DNA of 64,000 bases. Source: Halosegnis rubeus (lineage in GTDB: Archaea; Halobacteriota; Halobacteria; Halobacteriales; Haloarculaceae). A program made the translations under genes and the position numbers. The notes beneath the pieces were generated by a model. The model saw only the letters and a program-made list of their open reading frames with translations, was not told the DNA's origin and ran no database searches. Location of the stretch: NCBI RefSeq assembly GCF_009184545.1, contig NZ_QJOW01000002.1, positions 310,001 through 374,000 of the forward strand. The letters are read 5' to 3'. Numbering within the stretch: the stretch's first letter is position 1; the number at the start of each line of letters is the position of its first letter. Of this stretch, positions 34,307-43,534 are shown in pieces.

Positions 34307-35386
34307 ATGCAACTGCAAGACGTGCGCGTGCTCGACCTGACGCGGCTGCTTCCCGGCCCGTACGCGACCCAGCTACTCGCGGATCTCGGCGCGGATGTCA
34401 TCAAAATCGAGGCTCCAGACCGCGGCGACTACGCCCGCGAGATGGAACCGACGACCGACGAGGGCGTCGGCCGGATTTTCGACGCCGTCAATCGAGGCAA
34501 ACGAAGTATCAGTCTCGACCTGACGACGGAGGCAGACCGTGATCGCTTCGACTCGCTCGCTGCGACTGCAGATGTCGTCATCGAGGGGTTCCGTCCCGGG
34601 ACAGCAGAGCGTCTCGGTATCGGCCACGAGCGACTCCGAGAACGCCATCCCGACCTCATCTACTGTTCTCTGTCCGGCTACGGTGGCACAGGCCCGCGTC
34701 GCGACTGGCCGGGCCACGACCTCAACTACATCGCGACGACCGGACTACTGGATATGACCCGCCGCGACACCGAGGAGTCGCCCCAGATTCCGGGCGTGCC
34801 GGTCGCAGATATGGCGGGTGGACTGGTCGCGACACTCTCAATTCTCGCCGGACTGCTGGCCCGGTCGCGTGGTGACGGCGGCTGTTACATCGACGCATCG
34901 TTGGCCGATGCCGCGATGTCGCTTACCGCACCGGTCGCAGCGCTCGCGTTCGACGGGGTCCCTCGTCCTGGAGCGACGCCACTCACCGGCGAGTTACCGT
35001 GGTATGATCTGTACGAGACTGCCGACGGCTACGTGACGCTCGCGGCGCTGGAGCCGCCGTTCTGGCAGGCGTTCTGTGAGACGGCTGGCTGTCCGGAGCT
35101 CATCGACGCCCACGGGACGACCGACCCGGCCGAGCGGAGTGCCGTCCGCGAGCGACTCACCGACCTGTTCCGTGAGCGAACGGCCGAGGAGTGGGAACAG
35201 CTGTGTGGGGAGACAGGGATGGTCGCGGCGGTTCAGTCACCCGCTGACGCCGTCGATGACGAGAGCTACCGCGAGCGTGGAATCGTCCACGACGGCCGCG
35301 TCGGCTTTCCGGCTCGAATCGACGGCGAGGTGCCGACCGCAGGCGAGTCGATTCCGGACTTGGGCGAAGACGACGACCTCGTTTAG
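34307..35386 (+). CDS. CaiB/BaiF family protein, alpha-methylacyl-CoA racemase-like
   Basis: The 359-residue protein begins VRVLDLTRLLPGPYATQLLADLGADVIKIE, the start of the CoA-transferase III fold. The racemase pair is present: His in WPGHDLNYIATTG and Asp in GVPVADMAGGL, the positions corresponding to His126 and Asp156 of the mycobacterial enzyme. That favours 2-methylacyl-CoA racemase over formyl-CoA-type transferase. Such enzymes interconvert R and S 2-methyl acids so that dehydrogenase can act on them. It stands beside ligase, dehydrogenase, SDR and thiolase genes, which fits branched-chain acid breakdown. ATG 34307 is used; the frame continues up to 34232. Confidence 0.83.
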   Translation: MQLQDVRVLDLTRLLPGPYATQLLADLGADVIKIEAPDRGDYAREMEPTTDEGVGRIFDAVNRGKRSISLDLTTEADRDRFDSLAATADVVIEGFRPGTAERLGIGHERLRERHPDLIYCSLSGYGGTGPRRDWPGHDLNYIATTGLLDMTRRDTEESPQIPGVPVADMAGGLVATLSILAGLLARSRGDGGCYIDASLADAAMSLTAPVAALAFDGVPRPGATPLTGELPWYDLYETADGYVTLAALEPPFWQAFCETAGCPELIDAHGTTDPAERSAVRERLTDLFRERTAEEWEQLCGETGMVAAVQSPADAVDDESYRERGIVHDGRVGFPARIDGEVPTAGESIPDLGEDDDLV

Positions 35387-35916
35387 TTATCGCCGACGAC
35401 CGAGGAGACGGCGTTTGCGGCCTCGGTCGCGTCGAGCGGGAGCCGCAGCGTCGTGTCCCCGCCCGTGGAGATGACTTCGACGCGGATGTGGCTCTCCTGT
35501 GTGTTGAACGCCTCGTAGGCGATGTACGCTCCCGATGGAACGAGCAAGAGCGGGGCGAGCGCCACGATGAGCGCGAGTTCACTCTCGGTTGGCGTCCCGA
35601 GGAAGTTCTGGACGAGACTCCCGTACGCGAACAGCGCCCCCACGCCGGTGAACAGCGACCCGAGGGCAATCTTCCCCCACTCGGGTGCGGTCGCCGGATA
35701 CGTTCGGACGCGCGCGCCGAGAATCTGCGGGCCGGTGAGCATTATAGACTCTACGTCGGTCGCATCCGTCCCCTCGATTTCGTGGTCGCGCGAGCGGACG
35801 ATACGGCGGTCCGTCACGACCGTGACGGTGTTGTCGTCCGTGTACACCGCTCGCGGTTCCTCGCCGCGCGCGAGGTGTGGCTCGACGATTTCCCGGACCG
35901 ACTGTCCACTCCCCAT
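35383..35916 (-). CDS. Membrane protein with N-terminal PH-like domain, unknown function
   Basis: The 177-residue protein has a short N-terminal soluble part with alternating strands (ARGEEPRAVYTDDNTVTVVTDRRI) that resembles bacterial PH domains. Two transmembrane helices follow near residues 82-102 and 110-132, then a soluble C-terminal part (HIRVEVISTGGDTTLRLPL). I do not recognise a named family. Its stop overlaps that of the racemase by four bases (TTAG), and it is transcribed alone. Confidence 0.65.
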   Translation of the reverse strand: MGSGQSVREIVEPHLARGEEPRAVYTDDNTVTVVTDRRIVRSRDHEIEGTDATDVESIMLTGPQILGARVRTYPATAPEWGKIALGSLFTGVGALFAYGSLVQNFLGTPTESELALIVALAPLLLVPSGAYIAYEAFNTQESHIRVEVISTGGDTTLRLPLDATEAANAVSSVVGDN

Positions 35917-35957
35917 CGTTCACCCGGAGACGCGCCGCCGAGATAAATCGCCGGGTG

Positions 35958-37160
35958 TCAAAACCCTTCTCGGAGATACGTCGCAGTTTCCGGAAACACG
36001 GCCGCGAGCGTTTCGACCGTCTCGCGGTCGGTCTCGAGGTCGTCGGTCGCGGCGAGGGCGTCCGCGCCGCGATACCCGACCGCGAGCTGTGAGAACGCGC
36101 CAATCGACGCGACCGCGTCGCCGGTCGGGTCGTCGCCGACGCGGTCGACCGTCGCCTCCCCGCCGGCGACGGCGAGTCGGTAGCGACCGGCCACGGTTTC
36201 GAGCAACGGGTCCCGAATCCCGACTTCGACCGTCGCGTCGACGCCGTCGGGGTACGAGAGCGACTCGAGCGCCGCCGGCACGTCGACGAACCGAATCATC
36301 GGCCCGGTCGTCAGCTTCGGCGAGAGGTCGTCCGGGTCGTCCACCATCGCGTGCAGCGGGTTGTCGGTCCCCGTCTCGACGTGGACCTCTCCGACCTGCG
36401 AGTCGTGGTCGGTGAGGAAGCCGAGCAGGTGGCGGAACGCCTCGAGGTCGGCCGCGTCGTAGCTCCGAACGTAGAGGGTGCGGTCGCCCCAGTCGCCGTC
36501 GATGGTGTACGCGAGCCACGCCCGACGCTCGCCGTCGTCGTCCCGCCACCGGTAGACGTACGGGTTGGTGCCGAAGCTCCGGAGCTGGCGGGTCCGCCAC
36601 CACGCCTCCGACCGGTCGAGCGAGAGGTCGTCCGTGCCGGTGGCGGCCTCGTGAATCGCATCGAGCGACTCCCACGCGTCGCGGTCGACCCGCTCCCATG
36701 TGCCGCCGGTCGTGGCCGCGGACCGCAGCGTCGACGGCTCCGTCTCCCACTCCAGCCTGCGGCTGGCGGTCGCCCAGCCGAACTGCGCGTAGAAGGCGTG
36801 TTTGAACGGCCACAGCACCGAGATGGATACTTCGTCGTCGCGGTACAACAGACAGAGCTTCCGGAGCATCGTCTCGACGTAGCCGTTGCGCCGATGTTCC
36901 GGCGGGGTCGCAACCGTCGAAAGCCCGCCCGCCGAGACGAGACTGTCGCGCACCCACAGCGAGAAGTCGTACGACGAGCAGATGGTGACCGGCTCGTCGT
37001 CGGCTGTCACCGACGCGTCGGGATACAGTCCGTAGCGGGTGTGCGGGGGGTTCGGGCGGTCGGACTCCTCGAGATCGGGGCCGGCGTTCGGCTGGAAGGC
37101 GTACTGGACGTACTGCCGGAACAGGTCGTCGGTGCCGTCCGGCAGTCGGTGGAGGTGCAT
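35958..37160 (-). CDS. GNAT-family N-acetyltransferase, Eis-like
   Basis: The 400-residue protein has an N-terminal GNAT domain with acetyl-CoA-binding core STVATPPEHRRNGYVETML, then FYAQFGWATASRR, a second GNAT-like domain, and a C-terminal SCP2-like domain (residues about 290-400). This three-part build is that of Eis-type acetyltransferases, which modify amines of proteins or aminoglycosides. The substrate here is unknown. The start at 37160 matches the MHLHRLPDG beginning; the frame upstream is antisense to other sequence. Confidence 0.83.
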   Translation of the reverse strand: MHLHRLPDGTDDLFRQYVQYAFQPNAGPDLEESDRPNPPHTRYGLYPDASVTADDEPVTICSSYDFSLWVRDSLVSAGGLSTVATPPEHRRNGYVETMLRKLCLLYRDDEVSISVLWPFKHAFYAQFGWATASRRLEWETEPSTLRSAATTGGTWERVDRDAWESLDAIHEAATGTDDLSLDRSEAWWRTRQLRSFGTNPYVYRWRDDDGERRAWLAYTIDGDWGDRTLYVRSYDAADLEAFRHLLGFLTDHDSQVGEVHVETGTDNPLHAMVDDPDDLSPKLTTGPMIRFVDVPAALESLSYPDGVDATVEVGIRDPLLETVAGRYRLAVAGGEATVDRVGDDPTGDAVASIGAFSQLAVGYRGADALAATDDLETDRETVETLAAVFPETATYLREGF

Positions 37161-37256
37161 ACACGAAGGTTTCGACGGTGGCTGATAATCGCGTCGACCG
37201 CGTGGGAGGCCGTCACGGACCGGCGGATTCAGGTGGCCACGGCGGTAACTGGAGGT

Positions 37257-37463
37257 ATGGCAGACAGTACGGACAGCCCCGACTGGCTCCCGCTCGCCGG
37301 CCTGTTCGCGGCGATTATCGCGATTGCCGGGCTGGGCAACTACGTCTTCGCGCAGCTGGGACTCGGGCGCGTGGGGTCGCTCATCTGGGTGCTCGGCTAC
37401 GGCGGCGTAATCATCACGGCGTGGGCGCTGTGGTTCCGCGGGCAGACGTTCGACCCGCAGTAG
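37257..37463 (+). CDS. Small two-helix membrane protein, unknown
   Basis: The 68-residue protein starts MADSTDSPDWLPLAGLFAAI and has two transmembrane helices (about 12-32 and 40-60) with a short GLGRVG turn between them. It ends WFRGQTFDPQ. I do not recognise a family. Codon use is typical of the genome, and the gene sits alone before the next unknown gene. Confidence 0.65.
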   Translation: MADSTDSPDWLPLAGLFAAIIAIAGLGNYVFAQLGLGRVGSLIWVLGYGGVIITAWALWFRGQTFDPQ

Positions 37464-37500
37464 CCGAACGCTCTTCTCGCTGTGTCCCGTGCGGTCGAAC

Positions 37501-37920
37501 GTGGAGTCCGACAGTCCGTCCGTCATCGACCGCGTCGTCATCCACGCCGACGACATCGTCACGGCCCTAGAGGCGAACGTCCGGCGTGACGCCGGCGCAG
37601 TGTTACGCATCACGCCGCCCTTTTCGGGTCGCATCCGCGCGCGTCTCCACCTCGACGGCCAGGAGGCCGACTACGGCGACCCGCAGCCGATTCACGTTGA
37701 CCCCGAACTGCTCGTGGCCGACGCGCCGGCGTTTCCGACGCCCGACGACACCGACGAACAGGTGCGTGAGACCGGCGACTACTCGGTGAAGCGTCACCGC
37801 GACGCCCACACCGAGGCCGTCGACGGCTGGCGGCGCACGGTCGCGACGAGCATCGTCGAGTCGACCACCATCGACACTGCCGACGGGAGCCACGAGGTCT
37901 CCGTCGTCACCCTCGGGTAG
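37501..37920 (+). CDS. Conserved-looking haloarchaeal protein of unknown function
   Basis: The GTG at 37501 gives 139 residues (MESDSPSVIDRVVIHADDIV). A GTG at 37489, four codons up, is also possible. It is a soluble, acidic protein with a core DAGAVLRITPPFSGRIRARLH and a mid-section rich in Asp/Glu. No catalytic motif, membrane segment or metal site is obvious. The stop is 36 bases from the next gene's ATG. I cannot assign a function. Confidence 0.6.
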   Translation: MESDSPSVIDRVVIHADDIVTALEANVRRDAGAVLRITPPFSGRIRARLHLDGQEADYGDPQPIHVDPELLVADAPAFPTPDDTDEQVRETGDYSVKRHRDAHTEAVDGWRRTVATSIVESTTIDTADGSHEVSVVTLG

Positions 37921-37956
37921 CAGAACGTTGAGGTGACCCTCGGCCGGACGGTCGGT

Positions 37957-38934
37957 ATGGAGTACACCCAACTCGGCAACACGGGGACGGCGGTGACGGA
38001 GATTTCTTTCGGGACGTGGCGATTCGGCCGCGAGACCGACGACGGCTACGAGGTGGACAAACAGCAGGCGCACAAACTCCTTGACGCGTACGCCGACGCC
38101 GGCGGCAACTTCATCGACACCGCTGACGTCTACGGCGGCGGATTAAGCGAGGAGTGGATCGGCGACTGGCTCGCCGGCCGCGACCGCGAGGACTTCGTCA
38201 TCGCCTCGAAGGTGTACTGGCCAACCCGCGAGGACGACCCGAACGGTCGCGGGCTCTCGCGCAAGCATATCCGCCGACAGATCGACGGGATTCTCGACCG
38301 GCTCGGTACGGAGTACGTCGACCTCCTCTACATCCACCGCTGGGACGACGCCACCCCGACCACGGAGCTGATGCGCACCCTCGATGGACTGGTGCGTGCG
38401 GGGAAGGTGAACCACCTCGGCACCTCGACGATGGAGCCGAACGCGTGGCGTATCGCGCAGGCGAACGAAATCGCAAAGCGTGAAGGGTACGAGCCGTTCA
38501 CCGTCGCCCAGCCGCGCTACAGTCTCGTCACGAAGGAAGTAGAGTACGATTACACCGACGCGCTCGCCGAGTACGACGTCGGGATGTGTCCGTGGTCGCC
38601 ACTCGGCGGCGGCTTCCTCTCCGGGAAGTACACGCGCGATGAGATTCCCGCGGGGACCCGCGGCGCGGAAAGCGACCGCTTCGAGGACCGGTATCTGACC
38701 GAGGAGAACTTCGACGTACTCGACGAGGTGCGGGCCGTCGCCGACGAGGAAGACGCCTCGCCGGTACAGGTGGCCATCGCGTGGCTGCTCGAGCAGCCGA
38801 CGATGACCGCACCCATCATCGGAGCCCGAACCGTCGACCAGCTGGAGGAGAACCTCGGCGCGACCGACATGGACCTCTCCGAGCAACAGGTCGAGCGGCT
38901 GAGCGAGGCGAAGGACGCGCCGTCGCTGGTCTAA
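37957..38934 (+). CDS. Aldo/keto reductase
   Basis: The 325-residue protein is an NADP-dependent aldo/keto reductase with the catalytic tetrad visible: Asp and Tyr in FIDTADVYGGG, Lys in VIASKVYW and His in LLYIHRWDD. The start YTQLGNTGTAVTEISFGTW and the C-terminal VAIAWLLEQPTMTAPIIGAR are typical. It resembles the YajO/tas-like subgroup that has the extended loop before EEWIGDWL. The substrate is unknown. Its stop overlaps the convergent PrsW-like gene by four bases. Confidence 0.9.
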   Translation: MEYTQLGNTGTAVTEISFGTWRFGRETDDGYEVDKQQAHKLLDAYADAGGNFIDTADVYGGGLSEEWIGDWLAGRDREDFVIASKVYWPTREDDPNGRGLSRKHIRRQIDGILDRLGTEYVDLLYIHRWDDATPTTELMRTLDGLVRAGKVNHLGTSTMEPNAWRIAQANEIAKREGYEPFTVAQPRYSLVTKEVEYDYTDALAEYDVGMCPWSPLGGGFLSGKYTRDEIPAGTRGAESDRFEDRYLTEENFDVLDEVRAVADEEDASPVQVAIAWLLEQPTMTAPIIGARTVDQLEENLGATDMDLSEQQVERLSEAKDAPSLV

Positions 38935-39920
38935 CTCTCGTCGATTCGCGTGATGGCCGGCTCGACGGTCGGCTCGTCGTCCTCCTCGGTCACGCGGGTG
39001 TAGTAGCTGTTGTAGCGACTGAGCTTCCGGTAGAGGATGTAGCCGAAGACGCCGTCGTACACGAGGATGAAGAGCAGGAAGGTAATCCCGGGAAAGGAGA
39101 CGTAGGTGACGATGCTGTTGTACGTCGCGTGGATACCTGCGGCGATGAGCAGCCCCTTCACGACGATGGGACCGGCATCCTCGGGGTTGAACTTCGCGAG
39201 CCCGAGATAGTAGCCGGCGAAGGCGGAGTAGATGACGTGGCCGGGACCGACGAACGCGCGGGCATAGGCCGTCTGGAAGCCAGCCTCGACGGTTCCCGGG
39301 CCGGTGAGCGCGTTCGCGCGGATGACCCCCTGCACGATGTACAGCGCGTTCTCGACGGTGGCGAAGCCGAGTCCGGCGACGGCTCCGTACACCGCACCGT
39401 CGATGACGGCGTTGAACGCCGAGCGGTCGAACGCGTACACGCGGATGGCGAGCCACTTGAAGAACTCCTCGCCGGGACCGACGACGAGGAAGAAAAAGAG
39501 CACCATTCCGAACTGAATCCCGTCGAAAAGCGGGCTGAGTGCCGTGTTCACTGTTGTGGCGAAAGAGGCAAACAGGATGGCGAGAATAAACGTGACCGCG
39601 AGTGGCCACCACGGCTCGCGCATCGTCTCGTCGTGGTACCAGACGAAGCCGGCCAACCCGAGCGCCGGCACCACGGAAAGCAGCGTCAGTCCGCCGATTG
39701 CAGGGTTCTGATACATCGCGTAGCCGATGACGCCCACCTGCGCGATGAGCAGAAGCAACGCGGTGAGGACGAACAGGCCCTTGCCTCCCCATCGCACGGC
39801 GGTGTGTATCTTGACTGCAAGTGCGTCGACCGGTCCTCGTTTGTCCCACTCGGCGATGTCATAGAGGTCCTCGTCGCCGAACTGTTCCCCGACGGGGTCG
39901 CCCGCGCTCGAATCTCCCAT
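38931..39920 (-). CDS. PrsW-family intramembrane metalloprotease
   Basis: The 329-residue protein has a soluble N-terminus of about 50 residues and eight or so membrane helices. The three protease motifs are present inside helices: EExxK in VVGPGEEFFKWLAIR, the Glu of FATVENALYIVQG, and histidines in GPGHVIYSAFAGYYLG and AGIHATYNS. PrsW in Bacillus cleaves an anti-sigma factor; haloarchaeal members are of unknown target. ATG 39920 is chosen, ten codons below the longest frame. Confidence 0.85.
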   Translation of the reverse strand: MGDSSAGDPVGEQFGDEDLYDIAEWDKRGPVDALAVKIHTAVRWGGKGLFVLTALLLLIAQVGVIGYAMYQNPAIGGLTLLSVVPALGLAGFVWYHDETMREPWWPLAVTFILAILFASFATTVNTALSPLFDGIQFGMVLFFFLVVGPGEEFFKWLAIRVYAFDRSAFNAVIDGAVYGAVAGLGFATVENALYIVQGVIRANALTGPGTVEAGFQTAYARAFVGPGHVIYSAFAGYYLGLAKFNPEDAGPIVVKGLLIAAGIHATYNSIVTYVSFPGITFLLFILVYDGVFGYILYRKLSRYNSYYTRVTEEDDEPTVEPAITRIDES

Positions 39921-39966
39921 CTTGGCTTGCGACTCGCCGCCCGCGGGCAAAACAGTACGGGGCGTG

Positions 39967-40884
39967 TCACTCGAGGGCCGCGGCGACCGCCCGTCGCTTC
40001 ACGAGTAGGAAGCCCGCGAGGATGACGCCGAAGCCGACGACGGTCCGCGTATCGATGACCTCCCCGAGAAAGAGGAAGCCGACGACCGCGGTCGCGACCG
40101 GCGCGGCGTAGGAGACGAGGTTGATTTCGACGGGACCGAGCCGCGCCAACAGGTCGAAGTAGATGAGGAAGCCGACCGCACTCGCGGCGACGGACAAGAA
40201 CAACAGCGCGCCGACTGCCCGTGGTGTCACCGCCACGTCGGCCGCGGACTCCCCCACGGCGAGACTACCGAGGTGTAACAGTCCCGCGCCGATGACCATC
40301 GCCCACGCTTCGAGCGATGCGTCCGGGAGCGCAGCGTCGAGCCGCCGGTTCACGACCGAGCCGGCGGCGAACGCGAGCACGGCGAAGAAGACGGCGACGA
40401 GTCCGGGCGCGACCGTGAGCCGCCGTGGGTCCTCAACGGCGAGCACCCCGACGCCGACGAACCCCAACAGGAGGCCGGCGACACCCAGCGGTGTAAGCCG
40501 CTCACTCGGGAGGAGGACCCGGGAGAAGCCGGCCGTCAGGACCGGCGACAGCGAGACGACGATGGCGGCGGCAGCACTCGACACCGCCGGGTCGGTCTCG
40601 CCGACGAACAGCAAGGCGTGATACAGCGTGATGATGAGGACGGCCGTCGAGACAACGCTGGCCCACTCGCGGCGACCCTCGGGGACCAGTCGGTCGGTCG
40701 CCACGACGGCGTACGCGAGCATGATGACTCCGGCGATGTCGAACCGGAGCGCGGCAAACAGCACGGGCGTCTCGAAGAAGCCGGCCGGCGCGTCGGGCGT
40801 GCCGAGTCCGGCCTTGATAGCGACGAACGCCGACCCCCAGACGGCCGCCAACGTCGCGAACAAGAGGTGATTGCGGTGTCGCAC
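39967..40884 (-). CDS. EamA/DMT-family transporter
   Basis: The GTG start gives 305 residues with ten predicted membrane helices arranged as two EamA repeats of about 140 residues. It begins HLLFATLAAVWGSAFVAIKAGL, the typical first EamA helix, and the second repeat contains LLFLSVAASAVGFLIYFDLLAR and VNLVSYAAPVATAVVGFLFLGE (shown here as separate blocks). Drug/metabolite exporters of this kind carry amino acids or related compounds. The substrate is unknown. A GC-rich upstream region separates it from the divergent RNase H gene. Confidence 0.85.
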   Translation of the reverse strand: MRHRNHLLFATLAAVWGSAFVAIKAGLGTPDAPAGFFETPVLFAALRFDIAGVIMLAYAVVATDRLVPEGRREWASVVSTAVLIITLYHALLFVGETDPAVSSAAAAIVVSLSPVLTAGFSRVLLPSERLTPLGVAGLLLGFVGVGVLAVEDPRRLTVAPGLVAVFFAVLAFAAGSVVNRRLDAALPDASLEAWAMVIGAGLLHLGSLAVGESAADVAVTPRAVGALLFLSVAASAVGFLIYFDLLARLGPVEINLVSYAAPVATAVVGFLFLGEVIDTRTVVGFGVILAGFLLVKRRAVAAALE

Positions 40885-40944
40885 GCCGACACTCGCCCCG
40901 GTCGAGGGGAGAAGCTTTCGGACCGGAGTTTCGTGTCAACATGT

Positions 40945-40967
40945 GGCATGAATGCCGTAGCTTTATC
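40945..40967 (+). promoter_or_regulatory. RNase H promoter with adjacent palindrome
   Basis: TTTATC at 40962-40967 is centred about 27 bases before ATG 40992, fitting a leaderless transcript. Just upstream, GGCATGAATGCC (40945-40956) is a palindrome with perfect five-base arms, in the place of a BRE or an upstream operator. Confidence 0.45.
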
Positions 40968-40991
40968 AGTACAGCTGTCCCACATATCACC

Positions 40992-41627
40992 ATGGCCGCA
41001 TACGGCCGGCCCGCACTCAGATCGCTGTTTGACGACAGCCCGACACCCCACATTGCGCACCCACCGCGCACCCACCATCGAGACTTCTACGTCGCCACCG
41101 ACGGCTCCTACCGCAACTCCGGAGCCGGCGGCTTGGGCGTGCTCATCGAGACGGGTGACGGCGAGACGGTCGCGCGACTGGCTGTCGCGGACTCACCTCC
41201 GAACAACAATGTCGCGGAGTATCGCGCGCTCCATCTCGGACTCGACGTGTTGGCGGAGCGTGCACCGCCGTCGGCACGCGTCGGCGTCGTCCTCGACCAC
41301 GACGACCTCGCGGCGAACGTGAACCGGGCGATGCTCGCCCTCGCGACCCCCGAGGCCGAGCCGCCACATCCGGTCCGACTCCCGACCGCGACGGGGAACC
41401 ACTGGCGCGGGATTCTCGCGCGCATCGGCGGCTTCGACGGGCTTCGGGCCGCGCGGCTCGACTCCCGCGAGAACCCGGCCCACCCGCTCGCCAACGACCC
41501 GACCGGGTACAGCCACGTCAACCACGAACCCGACCGGTGTGTCGTCCCGTCGACGCTGGAGTCGACGGCCGACTCGACGGGCGAGCAGATTCCGCCGCCG
41601 TCGCGGGCGGACCGCCACGCCGACTAG
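40992..41627 (+). CDS. rnhA: Ribonuclease HI-like protein
   Basis: The 211-residue protein has an N-terminal extension of about 35 residues and then an RNase H fold. Catalytic acids can be placed: Asp in [15 protein letters not shown], Glu in [15 protein letters not shown], Asp in [13 protein letters not shown], and the last acid region in [14 protein letters not shown]. It cuts RNA in RNA-DNA hybrids. The C-terminal about 40 residues are Asp/Glu/Pro-rich. It starts 51 bases below the top of its frame at a leaderless promoter, and its stop overlaps the convergent pth2 by four bases. Confidence 0.85.
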   Translation: MAAYGRPALRSLFDDSPTPHIAHPPRTHHRDFYVATDGSYRNSGAGGLGVLIETGDGETVARLAVADSPPNNNVAEYRALHLGLDVLAERAPPSARVGVVLDHDDLAANVNRAMLALATPEAEPPHPVRLPTATGNHWRGILARIGGFDGLRAARLDSRENPAHPLANDPTGYSHVNHEPDRCVVPSTLESTADSTGEQIPPPSRADRHAD

Positions 41628-41962
41628 AGGAGCGAGAGCTCGCCCGTCACCCGGTCCACGAGGTTCTCCTCGCCCGGCCCGACGGCGAGTGCCGTCACCG
41701 TCCCCGGTTCGAGTTGCGTGTGGCCGGCGTCGCTGATGACCGCGTTCGGTAAGCCTTCGCGTCGGGCCTGGTCGGCGAGTTCGTGAATCTCGCGCTCGCT
41801 CGAGACCTTCAGGACGATTTTCTTCTGACCGCCCTCCTTCCACTCGGACTGGCTCTTGGTGTGGGCGTTTTCGTAGGCCTTCAGCGAGGCGTGAGACGCC
41901 TGTGCGGCCAGCTTTCCGTTCCCCATGCCGATGTCGGTGCGGACGACGATTGCCTGTTTCAT
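41624..41962 (-). CDS. pth2: Peptidyl-tRNA hydrolase, archaeal type (Pth2)
   Basis: The 112-residue enzyme releases peptides from stalled peptidyl-tRNAs. The start [20 protein letters not shown], followed by [10 protein letters not shown] and a C-terminal [19 protein letters not shown], is the Pth2 pattern with catalytic His and Lys residues in place. ATG 41962 is 17 codons below the top of the frame and begins the conserved first strand. Confidence 0.95.
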   Translation of the reverse strand: MKQAIVVRTDIGMGNGKLAAQASHASLKAYENAHTKSQSEWKEGGQKKIVLKVSSEREIHELADQARREGLPNAVISDAGHTQLEPGTVTALAVGPGEENLVDRVTGELSLL

Positions 41963-42042
41963 AGTCGTCGCTCGGGGGCGACGGGCATATGCCTTCAGAC
42001 ACGACCGCCCCATTTTTGCTCTTCTCGCCCGGCCACTCTCGT

Positions 42043-42627
42043 ATGATACTTTCGGACGCCGATATCGAGCGGCGACTCGGCGACGACCTCGTCGTCGAAC
42101 CGCTCGACGACCCCGACATCCAGATACAGCCGGCGAGCGTCGACCTCAGACTCGGCAACGAGTTTCTCGAGTTCCAACACGCCAACATCCCGTGTATCCA
42201 CCCGAACGACGAGACGGAGACCGAGGAGTACACGAGAAAGACGACGGTCCCGGAAGGTGACGACTACATCCTCCATCCCGGCGATTTCGTTCTTGGGACG
42301 ACCGTCGAGCGCGTCGAGATTCCGGCCGACCTGATTGCCCACGTCGAGGGTCGCTCCTCGCTCGGCCGGCTGGCAATCGTCGTCCACGCAACGGCCGGAC
42401 TGTGTGACCCCGGCTACGAGGGCCAGATCACGCTCGAGCTGTCGAACCTCGGTCGCGCGCCCGTCGCACTCTCGCCGGGGATGCGCATCTCACAGCTCAC
42501 GTTCACGGAACTCAAGAGCGAGGCCGACCGCCCGTACGGGAGCGAGCGGGGGTCAAAGTATCAGGGCCAGACCGGGCCGCAGGCGTCACGGATTCAGAGC
42601 GACAGGGAATTCGGTGGTGACCAGTAA
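42043..42627 (+). CDS. dcd: dCTP deaminase
   Basis: The 194-residue enzyme converts dCTP to dUTP and ammonia in thymidylate supply. The signature [21 protein letters not shown] holds the active-site Arg/Ser, followed by the Glu-bearing strand [14 protein letters not shown]. The N-terminal [14 protein letters not shown] is also typical. It overlaps the next gene by one base (TAATG). ATG 42043 follows a T-rich box (ATTTTTG) by about 30 bases. Confidence 0.95.
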   Translation: MILSDADIERRLGDDLVVEPLDDPDIQIQPASVDLRLGNEFLEFQHANIPCIHPNDETETEEYTRKTTVPEGDDYILHPGDFVLGTTVERVEIPADLIAHVEGRSSLGRLAIVVHATAGLCDPGYEGQITLELSNLGRAPVALSPGMRISQLTFTELKSEADRPYGSERGSKYQGQTGPQASRIQSDREFGGDQ

Positions 42628-43517
42628 TGCGGTTCATCGAGGAGGTCGTCGTCGACGAGTTTCTGCCGACGTTCCGGGCGCTGTTGGCCGGAGACCTGCG
42701 CGACCGCGGGCTGACACAGAGCGAGGTGGCTGACCTACTTGGGATCTCACAGAGTGCGGTCTCGAAGTACGCCCACGGCGACGTGGACACGAACGACCGA
42801 CTCGCCGGCGACGAGCGCGTTCAGGACCTCGTCGTACGATTGGGTGCGGGTCTCGCAAGCGGCGACGTGACGCCGGTACAGGCGCTCGTGGAGACGGAGG
42901 TACTCATCCGGCAACTCGAACGCGGCGACGTGCTCGCGCGACTCCACGAGGAGACGTTCCCGCCCCTCACGGAGTACGAGGGCGACTTCGCGGTCCACGA
43001 CGCCGACTCCGAGGTGCGGACCGCAGAGCGCGTGCTCGCGTCCGTCCGTCGGGGCGTGCGGACTCTCGAAAACACGAGCGGCTTCGCGGGTCTCATCCCG
43101 GCGGTCGGCTCAAATCTCGTGGAGACGCTGCCCGACGCCACCGGCATCGAGGACGTAGCCGGCGTGCCGGGGCGGATTCTCGACGTGAAGGGGCGGGCGA
43201 CCGTCCCCGGCGACCCGGAGTTCGGCGTCTCTGAACACGTCGCGACGGTGCTGCTCGCGGCGCGCGCCGGCGGGAGCGGCGCGCGCGCGGCGCTCAACAT
43301 CCGCTACGACGACGAGATTGCGACGCGATTCGCCGAAGCCGGTCTCGCGACCGCGGAGTTCGACGCCGAGGCGTCGGTCGAGACGGCCGTGGCCGAGACC
43401 GTGACCGACGACGTGGACGTGGTGTTCCAGTCGGGCGGCTTCGGCATCGAGCCGGCGGCGTACCTGCTCGGGGCGGATGCCGGCGTGGTGGCGGAACTCG
43501 TTCGAGAGTTGTTGTAA
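42627..43517 (+). CDS. ThiR-like regulator: HTH domain plus ThiN domain
   Basis: The 296-residue protein has an N-terminal helix-turn-helix (DRGLTQSEVADLLGISQSAVSKYAHG, near residues 28-55) and a C-terminal ThiN domain (about 115-296) with GFAGLIPAVGSNLVE, DVAGVPGRILDVKG and VVFQSGGFGIEPAAYLLG. In archaea the HTH-ThiN proteins are thiamine-phosphate-sensing repressors of thiamin genes (ThiR), distinct from the catalytic ThiDN fusion. No thi gene is close; a co-transcribed dcd is likely just a neighbour. Whether the ThiN domain retains synthase activity cannot be judged by eye. Confidence 0.83.
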   Translation: MRFIEEVVVDEFLPTFRALLAGDLRDRGLTQSEVADLLGISQSAVSKYAHGDVDTNDRLAGDERVQDLVVRLGAGLASGDVTPVQALVETEVLIRQLERGDVLARLHEETFPPLTEYEGDFAVHDADSEVRTAERVLASVRRGVRTLENTSGFAGLIPAVGSNLVETLPDATGIEDVAGVPGRILDVKGRATVPGDPEFGVSEHVATVLLAARAGGSGARAALNIRYDDEIATRFAEAGLATAEFDAEASVETAVAETVTDDVDVVFQSGGFGIEPAAYLLGADAGVVAELVRELL

Positions 43518-43534
43518 CGCGTGGCGTCGCTCGA

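Noticed and set aside
27760-35386. An element integrated at tRNA-Ile
   Set aside because: No copy of the tRNA 3' end and no integrase gene were found downstream; the acyl-CoA block looks like ordinary chromosomal genes.
36351-37463. A 370-codon plus-strand frame opposite the GNAT gene
   Set aside because: It is antisense to a protein with clear Eis-type motifs and has no recognisable domain; only its last 68 codons (37257-37463) are kept as a separate small gene.
42627-43517. A thiamine (TPP) riboswitch or thiamin synthesis operon with the ThiN gene
   Set aside because: No riboswitch-like structure precedes it (the gene overlaps dcd) and no thi genes are adjacent; the HTH-ThiN layout fits a protein regulator.
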